7,759 nucleotides of DNA from an uncultured bacterium (GTDB lineage: Bacteria > Bdellovibrionota_C > UBA2361 > SZUA-149 > CALKYB01): NCBI GenBank assembly GCA_938022485.1, contig CALIEE010000013.1:1-7759 (forward strand). Reading direction: 5' to 3'. The notes beneath the pieces are model-generated. The model searched no databases. It saw nothing but the letters and a program-made list of their open reading frames with translations, and was not told the origin of the DNA. The position numbers and the translations under genes were made by a program. The stretch's first letter is position 1; each line of letters starts with the position of its first letter. Shown piece by piece: positions 1-5,988 of this stretch.

Positions 1-363
1 CAACAGCCCACAGGCGACAACCAACAAAGAATGAAAACTCTCTTCAATCAGGTCTTTAAGGGTTAGGCCAATAACACCAGCCGGTACGCTGGCAACAATA
101 ACTGCCAAGGCCAGTCGACGGCTCCAACTATCTCCGCTTACTATTCCTTTCAGTATTCTAATTATATCTTCACGAACATATAGGGCTGTAACAATAAGAG
201 TTGCGAAGTGAACCATTACATCGAAGGAAATAGGAACCTTCTCTAAATCAAAAACACTGCTAAAAAGTTGTTGAGCCAGAGCCAGATGACCAGAAGAACT
301 AACAGGTAGAAACTCCGTTACTGCCTGAATAAGACCTAGTATTACCGCAGCTAAAATAGTCAT
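1..363 (-). CDS. uppP: Undecaprenyl-diphosphatase UppP (BacA family), C-terminus cut off by window edge
   Basis: This integral membrane enzyme dephosphorylates undecaprenyl diphosphate to the monophosphate carrier used for peptidoglycan and other surface polymers; its overexpression classically gives bacitracin resistance. I translated 121 codons from the ATG at 363. The N-terminus carries the family signature: GLIQAVTEFLPVSSSGHL at residues 10-27. It contains the (E/Q)xxxE pair as Gln13 and Glu17, and His26 in the SSSGH loop. A second typical stretch, VPAGVIGL, lies near residues 92-99. Full-length members are about 260-290 residues, so over half the protein lies beyond position 1. The ATG is preceded by CCAGGTAAACGA, a weak Shine-Dalgarno overlapping the end of the upstream lipoprotein gene, whose stop lies 12 nt away. 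The two are probably co-transcribed. Family assignment is firm; the missing part cannot be judged. Confidence 0.95.
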   Translation of the reverse strand, partial: MTILAAVILGLIQAVTEFLPVSSSGHLALAQQLFSSVFDLEKVPISFDVMVHFATLIVTALYVREDIIRILKGIVSGDSWSRRLALAVIVASVPAGVIGLTLKDLIEESFHSLLVVACGLL

Positions 364-375
364 TCGTTTACCTGG

Positions 376-957
376 CTATTTCAAATCACTAACTTGATGT
401 CTGCTACGCTCGAGCTCTTGCGCAACTCTCTGAAAACCTTCTTCAAAGAACTGATCTGAAGTCCTGTAACCCAAACCGCGATCAAGTCGATCGCCCAATT
501 CAAAAAGGTTATCTGTAACTGGTTTGTTGAAGTTCCGGTAGTCCGCACGCCAAACTACCTGACGAAGCTCTGTATCAAAAAGCGCAAGCGAAAAAGATAC
601 TGGCTGATACTCGCTAATCTTCTTATTGGCACTACCCGTCTTCTTAATTTCACCAAATAATACGGCAGCAACTTCTCCATTACCTGCATAGGATCTAGCT
701 ACAGCCAAAGGGTCCTTAGCACTACCTGTCTGGCCATGCATGACAACATCAAAAGATGTCGCCCCCTTTAGAGCTCTCAAGAATTGTTGATTCCTTCTTT
801 CAGTATTGGCCTCCTCCGAGACAAGTGGAACGAGCACAACCGAATCCATCTTTGCCCCAGAATACTGCTTGCTGGCCACAACCTGTAAAGGCTGATGCAC
901 TGCCCTAGAACAAGCGAAAAGACCGATCAGGAAAAAAACTAGTAAAATATTCTTCAT
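376..957 (-). CDS. Putative outer-membrane lipoprotein of unknown function
   Basis: This 193-residue protein opens with a short Lys-containing n-region and a hydrophobic stretch ending in the lipobox LFAC, with Cys16 as the predicted lipidated residue and Ser17 at +2. That pattern suggests signal peptidase II processing and Lol sorting to the outer membrane. The mature part alternates strands (VVLVPLV near 40-46, AVLFGEI near 98-104, SFSLALFD near 121-128, VVWRADY near 133-139) with helices, and ends in a charged helix. This resembles the small alpha/beta fold of periplasmic lipoproteins such as the LpoB, CsgG and GNA1162-like families, but I recognise no specific family. It starts at ATG 957 with GAGAG just upstream. 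It sits 12 nt ahead of uppP, so a role at the envelope is plausible from context only. Confidence 0.8.
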   Translation of the reverse strand: MKNILLVFFLIGLFACSRAVHQPLQVVASKQYSGAKMDSVVLVPLVSEEANTERRNQQFLRALKGATSFDVVMHGQTGSAKDPLAVARSYAGNGEVAAVLFGEIKKTGSANKKISEYQPVSFSLALFDTELRQVVWRADYRNFNKPVTDNLFELGDRLDRGLGYRTSDQFFEEGFQRVAQELERSRHQVSDLK

Positions 958-1037
958 TTACTCTCAGCTCTATATTGCGACAAAGAAGGCTTTTGCTCGC
1001 CCACTATGTGGAAATTACCCCCTAAGGGCGGACAGCT

Positions 1038-1066
1038 ATCATAACCTCGTTCGATGATACTGACTA
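1038..1066 (-). promoter_or_regulatory. Possible sigma70 promoter for the lipoprotein-uppP operon
   Basis: Read leftward, TAGTCA (1066-1061, 4 of 6 matches to TTGACA) is separated by 17 nt from TATGAT (1043-1038, 5 of 6 matches to TATAAT). Transcription would begin near 1031 and leave a leader of about 75 nt before the lipoprotein ATG. The spacing is ideal but the -35 is weak, so this is only a candidate. Confidence 0.35.
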
Positions 1067-1084
1067 TAAGACAAAAAATTATTC

Positions 1085-1112
1085 TTGACTTGCACTTCGC
1101 TTCCACTATTCT
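1085..1112 (+). promoter_or_regulatory. Probable sigma70 promoter for the acidic orphan gene
   Basis: TTGACT (1085-1090, 5 of 6 to consensus) and TATTCT (1107-1112, 4 of 6) are 16 nt apart. Predicted initiation near 1119 gives a 5' leader of about 135 nt containing the inverted repeat at 1131-1169. This lies in the 296-base spacer 958-1253, which otherwise shows no ORF, tRNA or riboswitch class that I can recognise. The two promoter candidates in the spacer point away from each other with a gap of only about 20 bp. Confidence 0.45.
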
Positions 1113-1130
1113 CCCGACTTCCAATTTAGA

Positions 1131-1169
1131 AAAATCATTACCCGACTATATTAGTGCATTAATGATTTT
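1131..1169. repeat. Perfect 10-bp inverted repeat in the leader of the acidic gene
   Basis: AAAATCATTA (1131-1140) and its exact complement TAATGATTTT (1160-1169) flank a 19-nt spacer. The right arm also overlaps the self-complementary CATTAATG (1157-1164). A further short hairpin, TGAGC (1169-1173) with GCTCA (1182-1186), follows and shares base 1169 with it. The pair lies just downstream of the predicted start site, so it could be a repressor operator or an AU-rich hairpin in the mRNA leader. There is no T-run after the stem to make it a conventional terminator. Confidence 0.55.
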
Positions 1170-1239
1170 GAGCCTTTTTCAGCTCAGCTTCATCAATATC
1201 CACTGGAGTAGGAAAGGTGCAGTTAGGTAACCCTGTTTT

Positions 1240-1244
1240 AGGAG
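1240..1244 (+). promoter_or_regulatory. Strong ribosome binding site of the acidic gene
   Basis: AGGAG lies 9 nt before the ATG at 1254. It is among the best Shine-Dalgarno matches in the window and is the main evidence that this orphan ORF is a translated gene. Confidence 0.8.
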
Positions 1245-1253
1245 AATAAATCA

Positions 1254-1592
1254 ATGAGCACAGCAGCAGAAAAAGTTGATGTTGCACTTAGAGATCTTTT
1301 AGAAGCCTTTGCTGAACTGGAGCAGGACTTAGACGAAAAACATGGTGATGATGAAGATGCTTACCAAAGTCTCTTGGCTGAGACCATGGAAGGATCTATT
1401 GAATCAGCAGTTGAGGAAAGTGGAACCAGCACCACACTAGTGGCAACTTTGATCTCATCCCTCTCCGACGGACTAGAATCCCTAGACCCATCTGTTTTCG
1501 ATGATGACACCGATGGCTACAACAACATGTCGATGGAAAACGTAGACATGGGCGACGACGACGATATCGACATCGAAGATATCGAAGAATAG
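1254..1592 (+). CDS. Highly acidic orphan protein with Asp-rich tail
   Basis: I do not recognise this 112-residue protein. By hand count about 36 residues are Asp or Glu against only 3 Lys/Arg, so its pI must be very low. Residues 1-80 look helical and amphipathic, for example VALRDLLEAFAELEQDL near 10-26 and LVATLISSLSDGLESL near 62-77. They lack a signal peptide or membrane segment, so the protein is probably cytoplasmic. Residues 83-88 read DDDTDG, a DxDxDG loop like the first half of an EF-hand, but position 8 is Asn and position 12 is Met (Glu is at 13). The C-terminus (101-112) is nearly all Asp, Glu and Ile. It has its own promoter candidate, AGGAG RBS and terminator, is flanked by oppositely oriented operons, and is therefore monocistronic. 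Calcium binding, an acidic chaperone or a DNA-mimic role are all only possibilities. Confidence 0.85.
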   Translation: MSTAAEKVDVALRDLLEAFAELEQDLDEKHGDDEDAYQSLLAETMEGSIESAVEESGTSTTLVATLISSLSDGLESLDPSVFDDDTDGYNNMSMENVDMGDDDDIDIEDIEE

Positions 1593-1624
1593 GGCCTACA
1601 AGAAACGTTAGAAGGAACCAAAGG

Positions 1625-1654
1625 AAGAGCCAACTGTGCTCTTAGGTTTTTTTT
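1625..1654 (+). terminator. Rho-independent terminator of the acidic gene, overlapping the metX 3' end
   Basis: AAGAGC (1625-1630) pairs with GCTCTT (1638-1643) around a 7-nt loop and is followed after AGG by eight Ts (1647-1654). The stem is short, but the T-run and its position 33 nt after the acidic gene's stop fit well. The T-run also encodes the last Lys-Lys codons of metX on the other strand, and the right arm includes part of its TAA. In the leftward direction the same stem lacks a clean T-run. Confidence 0.7.
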
Positions 1655-2787
1655 AGATCATAGGAAAGGTAAGGGGCAAACAATTCTGCCTCCAATAAGA
1701 AAGCGTCATGACCTTTTGAGGAGTGCACTGTCACGTGTTTAGTTTTAACACCTGCCTCCTGCAAAGCACGCACTAGCTCGGCCTGCTGTTCAGGATAAAA
1801 ACAAACATCAGAATCAATGCTAAGCACCAAAAACCGTTGGTGCTTACACTTCTTATAAAGCTCGACAAAATCCTCGCAACCAGAATCTTTCAACAAGTCA
1901 AAATTCTGCCAGGCCTCAGCAATTCTAAGATAAGTGTTTGCATCAAACCTATGGGTAAACTTATAGCCATGATGCCTCATATAAGATTCAACTGAATGAC
2001 CAATCTGATAATTTCTTTCATCAGAGTCTTCAACTTGAGCTATCTCCTTACTGGCTCTACGGTTAAGAGTTGCCAAAGATATATAGGTCTTATGGGCAAT
2101 CATCCTAGCTAGCGCCAAGCCTCTTTTCGGAGGATCTCCTTCGTAGTAATTTCCAAATTTATAGTTGGGGTCGATTTCGATAGCGCGAATCTGTTCCAAA
2201 TTATGAATTCGTTGCAGTGTGGAAACTTTCTGGCCACTACCAATAATTACAACATGCTCCGGTAGTTCAGGATACCTGACCGCCAAATCCAGTGCGCACA
2301 TCCCGCCTACCGAAACTCCAATCACTGCATGAAGCTTGGAAATCTTGAGTTTCTCTAGAAGTCTGACTTGGGAGTTTACGATGTCATTAATACTAATTCT
2401 TGGGAAATCCCCTCCGTATCTCTTCCCCGACTCAGGATTAATCGAAGATGGTCCAGTAGAGCCGTAGCACCCCCCAAAGTAATTAGCACATATGACATAT
2501 AGCTTATCGGTATCGATGGCCTTACCAGGGCCAACAAATTGATCCCACCAACCAGTTTGCATCTCTTCATTCAAGAGATCGACGCCCTCGATCCCCTCAC
2601 ATTGACCTGCTATATGCTGACTACCAGAGAGCGCATGGAATATAAGTACTGCATTGCTGCCGTCAGAATTAAGCTTCCCTTGGGTTTGGTAAGCGATATC
2701 AACTGGGCTGAAAGTTTGACCAGAGGAAAGTGTGAACGGATTGCTTCCGCCATCGGTGATGTCAACTATTCTTGTTACAGAAGACAA
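1642..2787 (-). CDS. metX: Homoserine O-acyltransferase (MetX family)
   Basis: This alpha/beta-hydrolase transfers an acyl group from acyl-CoA to L-homoserine, the activating step of methionine synthesis. The 381 residues match the usual MetX length. Visible signatures are FHALSGSQH (50-58), GGCYGSTGPSSINP (105-118) and the nucleophile elbow GVSVGG with Ser159. The conserved SVESYMRHHGYKFTHRFDANTY stretch begins at 265. The acid is Asp327 in SDVCFYP, and the base is His360 in GHDAFL. The catalytic triad is complete. MetX enzymes can be acetyl- or succinyltransferases and I cannot tell which from motifs alone. The start is TTG at 2787: an in-frame TAG lies four codons upstream and the next Met is residue 76, too far in. 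AGG sits 8 nt before it. It follows aspS by 14 nt and is surely in the same operon. Both genes consume aspartate-family metabolites. Confidence 0.95.
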   Translation of the reverse strand: MSSVTRIVDITDGGSNPFTLSSGQTFSPVDIAYQTQGKLNSDGSNAVLIFHALSGSQHIAGQCEGIEGVDLLNEEMQTGWWDQFVGPGKAIDTDKLYVICANYFGGCYGSTGPSSINPESGKRYGGDFPRISINDIVNSQVRLLEKLKISKLHAVIGVSVGGMCALDLAVRYPELPEHVVIIGSGQKVSTLQRIHNLEQIRAIEIDPNYKFGNYYEGDPPKRGLALARMIAHKTYISLATLNRRASKEIAQVEDSDERNYQIGHSVESYMRHHGYKFTHRFDANTYLRIAEAWQNFDLLKDSGCEDFVELYKKCKHQRFLVLSIDSDVCFYPEQQAELVRALQEAGVKTKHVTVHSSKGHDAFLLEAELFAPYLSYDLKKT

Positions 2788-2801
2788 ATAATTTACCTAA
2801 A

Positions 2802-4604
2802 CTACCTACTATTGGCCGTTTTAGCAGGAGCAGCTATCTTCACCCCCAACTCTACAAGCTGCTCCAAATCAGGAGCCGAAGGCGCACCTACCATCAAATC
2901 AACTCCTCTAGCTGTTTTAGGAAAGGCGATTACATCCCTAATTGAGTCACAACCAGTCAAAATCATCATCATTCTGTCCAAGCCAAAAGCAATTCCACCA
3001 TGTGGAGGTGCTCCGAAAGAAAGAGCATCCAATAGAAATCCGAATTTTCTTTCGGCTTCATCATCAGAGATACCTAGCTGTTTGAAGACTTCTCTCTGAA
3101 TCGAATTATCGTGTATCCTGATACTTCCACCAGCCAGTTCTTGTCCGTTTAGAACAAGGTCATAGGCTCTGGCCTTCAACTTACCTGGATTCTCCGACAA
3201 ATCCTCTCGATCTTGATCGCTCTCCAACAACGGCGCAGTAAAAGGGTGGTGAACTGCAACAAATCTTCCCTGATTGTTATCAAAATCAAATAAAGGAAAC
3301 TTCTCAACCCAAACAAAAGATAACTGATCTTTTTCAAAAAGACCTCTCTCTTTAGCTAAGTGACATCGCAAGGCTCCAAGAGAAGCATTAGCTACAGAAA
3401 GCTGATCGGCAACCATCAAAATAGCATCGCCCTTTCCAGCATCTAGCCTCTCGGCTACTTTTTCTATCTGTGCATCTGTAAGAAATTTTTTAATAGGTGA
3501 TTTTATCTCACCATCTTCAAACTTAAACCAAGCTAAGCCCTTTGCATCATAGCGCCCTACAAACTCTGTCAAGTGATCAAAATCTTTTCTACTTAGATCC
3601 GCACCACCCTCAAGGCAGATTCCTTTAATCACCCCACCCGACTCTAGGTTACTTTTAAAGACCTGGAATTCGGAGTCAGCAAAAAGGTCAGACAAGTCAG
3701 ATAGCTCAAGACCAAACCTAGTATCCGGAGCATCTACTCCAAAGCGGTCCATCGCTTCGTCATAACCGATACGGGGGAATTCTTTTTCTAAGTCCTTACC
3801 AGCACATTCTTTCCAAACTGAACGAACTAAGCCCTCTGCCATCGCCCGAACCTGTTCCTCGGTAGTAAAGGAGAGCTCAATATCAATCTGAGTAAATTCA
3901 GGTTGACGATTGGCTCTAAAGTCCTCGTCTCGAAAACATTTCACCACCTGAAAGTAACGATCCAGACCACTACACATTAAGACCTGTTTAAAAAGCTGCG
4001 GGGACTGAGGCAAGGCATAGAACTCTCCATGGCTCATTCTACTCGGAACCAAAAAGTCTCTAGCTCCCTCCGGGGTAGGTTTGGTCAAAATAGGAGTCTC
4101 TACTTCACAGAAACCGTTACTAGATAAATAGTTCCTAGCTGACTGGTAGACCTTATGACGCAGCTTTAAAACTTCAAGCATCGCCGGTCTTCTGAGATCC
4201 AGGAAGCGGTACTGGAGTCGTATTTCCTCCCTGGTTTCGCTTTCCTCTTCATTAATCAACAAAGGAGGAGTCTTGGCCTCACTAAGAAGTTCCGCTTCTT
4301 TAACCTCAACCTCCACTTCACCAGTTGGAAGTTTCGGGTTTACCGTACCTTCTGGTCTAGCCCTAACCTCCCCTGTAATCTTAACTACATATTCTGCTCG
4401 TAAGGACTCACCTAGTTTAAAGGCTTCGCCCGTCTCCGGAGTAAAAACTACCTGAGCTATTCCCGAGATATCAGCTAGGTCTATAAAAACCAAGCCTCCA
4501 TGATCACGTCTCCTACGAGTCCAGCCGCAAAGAGTAACTGTCTTGCCTATGTCTGCGGCGGATATCTCCGCTACTTTGTGAGTTCTAAGTCCCAGGTCTT
4601 CCAT
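2802..4604 (-). CDS. aspS: Aspartyl-tRNA synthetase, probably non-discriminating (Asp/Asn)
   Basis: This class IIb synthetase charges tRNA with aspartate in the cytoplasm. At 600 residues it has the bacterial architecture: an OB-fold anticodon-binding domain (about 1-110), the catalytic core, and a bacterial insertion domain (about 290-420). Motif 2 is intact (FRDEDFRANRQPEFTQID, 224-241, with Arg225), as is motif 3 (GGIAFGLDR, 536-544, with Arg544). PTPEGARDFLVPSR is at 177-189 region and QSPQLFKQ at 200-207. In the anticodon domain, RRRRDHGGL has His35 where discriminating enzymes such as E. coli have Leu, and RARPEGTVNP has Gly86 where they carry other residues. The His/Gly pair is known from non-discriminating AspRS such as that of Pseudomonas aeruginosa, which also makes Asp-tRNA(Asn) for GatCAB. 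Dual specificity is therefore inferred. The start is ATG 4604 with GAGAT upstream. Confidence 0.97.
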   Translation of the reverse strand: MEDLGLRTHKVAEISAADIGKTVTLCGWTRRRRDHGGLVFIDLADISGIAQVVFTPETGEAFKLGESLRAEYVVKITGEVRARPEGTVNPKLPTGEVEVEVKEAELLSEAKTPPLLINEEESETREEIRLQYRFLDLRRPAMLEVLKLRHKVYQSARNYLSSNGFCEVETPILTKPTPEGARDFLVPSRMSHGEFYALPQSPQLFKQVLMCSGLDRYFQVVKCFRDEDFRANRQPEFTQIDIELSFTTEEQVRAMAEGLVRSVWKECAGKDLEKEFPRIGYDEAMDRFGVDAPDTRFGLELSDLSDLFADSEFQVFKSNLESGGVIKGICLEGGADLSRKDFDHLTEFVGRYDAKGLAWFKFEDGEIKSPIKKFLTDAQIEKVAERLDAGKGDAILMVADQLSVANASLGALRCHLAKERGLFEKDQLSFVWVEKFPLFDFDNNQGRFVAVHHPFTAPLLESDQDREDLSENPGKLKARAYDLVLNGQELAGGSIRIHDNSIQREVFKQLGISDDEAERKFGFLLDALSFGAPPHGGIAFGLDRMMMILTGCDSIRDVIAFPKTARGVDLMVGAPSAPDLEQLVELGVKIAAPAKTANSR

Positions 4605-4648
4605 TTATATCTCTACTGATATCTCTGTGATGGTAAAATCTACTTTAG

Positions 4649-4699
4649 TGCCAAAAATAGCGCCTGTTTTTAACAGCTTTTGGTGCTGATGCCAAAAAA
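4649..4699 (-). promoter_or_regulatory. Repeat-rich aspS leader with competing hairpins
   Basis: Three short related elements lie in the aspS 5' region. On the plus strand TGCCAAAAA occurs at 4649-4657 and again at 4690-4698, and the inverted element TTTTGG is at 4678-4683. In the leftward transcript the middle element could pair with either outer copy, giving two mutually exclusive stems. One of them encloses a further hairpin, CTGTT with AACAG (4664-4668 and 4672-4676). This could be an attenuation-like switch, a protein operator with three half-sites, or chance in an AT-rich leader. No known riboswitch class is recognised, and no T-box specifier region is evident. Confidence 0.35.
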
Positions 4700-4732
4700 C
4701 TATTAGTCAGCATCTTATAGTAACAAACCGAT

Positions 4733-4738
4733 ATTATA
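4733..4738 (-). promoter_or_regulatory. Candidate -10 element for aspS-metX
   Basis: A perfect TATAAT reads leftward from 4738 to 4733, immediately beyond the upstream terminator. No good -35 lies at 16-18 nt; TTCAGA at 19 nt is poor and falls inside the terminator hairpin. A start near 4726 would place the repeat-rich segment 4649-4699 within the mRNA leader of about 120 nt. Confidence 0.35.
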
Positions 4739-4739
4739 G

Positions 4740-4764
4740 AAAAAATTTCAGCCCCGGTCTGAAA
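4740..4764 (-). terminator. Rho-independent terminator of the scp2-lipA-alaC operon
   Basis: In the leftward transcript TTTCAG (4764-4759) pairs with CTGAAA (4751-4746) around a 7-nt loop, followed directly by six Ts (4745-4740). It begins 6 nt after the TGA of the aminotransferase gene. It should separate this operon from aspS-metX. Confidence 0.75.
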
Positions 4765-4770
4765 ATCAAC

Positions 4771-5988
4771 TCAGTTGGACAAGCCTGCTAGCCGATCAAG
4801 AGCTACTTGCAGGGTTTCCTCTGGGAGAACCAGAGCAAATCTAAGCCATTTACCGGAGTCCATTTTACTGGAGTCTCCGCCAAACCCAGCTCCTGGACTA
4901 CAGGCCACTCCAGTTTTCTCCAAGATCATTCGGGCCAAACCCTGTCCCTGCCCCAGCCCATCCACCAGTGACTCAGGTGGTCTCGCCCATACCACAACAC
5001 CTGCTACTGGTTGATAGGCAAACCATCCTAGTTTTCGAAGCCCTTCTGTAAACATGGCGCTTCGCCTAGAATAAATCTGGCAATTAGTCTTCAAATGATC
5101 ATCTCCCTTCTCTAATAGCTCAGTAGCCGCTAGCTGAAGAGGCGAAAAAATTCCAAAGTCAGTGTAACTTTTAACACGAGTCATCGCATGAATGGCATCT
5201 CGATTCCCTACTCCAAAACCAACTCTCCAACCAGGCAAGCTGTATCCCTTGGAAAGAGAAAATAATTCTATACCTATATCCCTCGCTCCATCCGCCTGAA
5301 GTAAACTAGGAGCTGAGTTCGGTTGAGCCTCTAGCCCCATGTATGCAAAATCATTTATTAAGAAAAGAGACTGGCCTTTGGCAAAGTCAACAATTGCCGT
5401 CCAATCATCCATGGTTAGAGTGCAAGAAGTAGGATTATGAGGGAAACTCAAAATCAGGTGAGTCGGCCTAGGCCAGCTACTGCTAGATATTTCCTCTATT
5501 CTGCTAAGAAAAGATTCCGTATCTAATCTTAGATTCTGAGAATCAGACCACTCCCCAACTAAGGGCACATCAATGGTATGCCCCCCAGAAAGCATAACAG
5601 CTGCGGCATGCACCGGGTAGCCCGGTGAGGGTAAAAGCACTCCGGCCCCGGGATCTAGAGTGCCCAAAAGTGCACTGGACATCCCTTCCTTACTTCCCAT
5701 GGTGGCGATAACCTCAGTTTCAGGGTCTAAAGCCACATCAAACTTTCGTTGATAGAGAGCAGCTACAGCTTGTCTGAGTTTCAGAACTCCCTTAGAAGCA
5801 CTATAGCGATGATGTTCGGGGCGAAGGGAAGCTTGAACCAATACTTCCAATGCTAATTCTGGTGGAGGCAAGTCAGGTTTGATCTGACTAAGATCAACGA
5901 TATCTTTACCCTTTTTTCTAAGGGTCGAAATTTCTCTGGAAATCTCTCCCAACAAATAGGGTTGAAGAGTTTTAAGACGCTCTTCCAA
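4771..5988 (-). CDS. alaC: PLP-dependent class I/II aminotransferase, AlaC-like
   Basis: This fold-type I aminotransferase of 405 residues closely resembles the AlaC (YfdZ) group, which interconverts alanine and pyruvate using glutamate and 2-oxoglutarate. Landmarks in order are RYSASKGVLKLR (61-72), MGSKEG (97-102), FPHNPT with Asn185, and NDFAY with Asp213 for the pyridine nitrogen. Then come SLSKGYSLPGWRVGF, with Lys247 as the Schiff-base lysine and Arg255, KSYTDFG (273-279), and LRFAL with Arg383 for the substrate carboxylate. All key residues are present. The relatives LL-diaminopimelate and N-succinyl-diaminopimelate aminotransferases are alternatives, so the substrate is inferred. The start is TTG 5988: an in-frame TAG lies seven codons upstream and the first internal Met is residue 97. 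The start sits 17 nt inside lipA, with GAGAAG just before it, so translation is probably coupled to lipA. Confidence 0.9.
   Translation of the reverse strand: MEERLKTLQPYLLGEISREISTLRKKGKDIVDLSQIKPDLPPPELALEVLVQASLRPEHHRYSASKGVLKLRQAVAALYQRKFDVALDPETEVIATMGSKEGMSSALLGTLDPGAGVLLPSPGYPVHAAAVMLSGGHTIDVPLVGEWSDSQNLRLDTESFLSRIEEISSSSWPRPTHLILSFPHNPTSCTLTMDDWTAIVDFAKGQSLFLINDFAYMGLEAQPNSAPSLLQADGARDIGIELFSLSKGYSLPGWRVGFGVGNRDAIHAMTRVKSYTDFGIFSPLQLAATELLEKGDDHLKTNCQIYSRRSAMFTEGLRKLGWFAYQPVAGVVVWARPPESLVDGLGQGQGLARMILEKTGVACSPGAGFGGDSSKMDSGKWLRFALVLPEETLQVALDRLAGLSN

Noticed and set aside
1131..1169. The AAAATCATTA/TAATGATTTT pair as a rho-independent terminator
   Set aside because: The stem is AT-only apart from one pair per arm and no T-run follows directly, and it lies in a 5' leader. 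An operator or leader hairpin is more likely.
1119..1253. A known riboswitch in the long leader of the acidic gene
   Set aside because: I looked for the conserved cores of common classes and recognised none; only short hairpins are visible.
2376..2570. A 64-codon leftward open frame inside metX
   Set aside because: It is an out-of-frame shadow within a well-supported coding region.
2539..3099. A 186-codon rightward open frame
   Set aside because: It runs antisense across the 3' end of aspS and the 5' end of metX, both certain genes. Its translation has no recognisable domain and there is no RBS of note.
4664..4676. LexA-box-like CTGT...ACAG palindrome in the aspS leader
   Set aside because: The spacer between CTGT and ACAG is 5 nt, whereas the proteobacterial LexA box needs 8. 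It is better described as a small hairpin.
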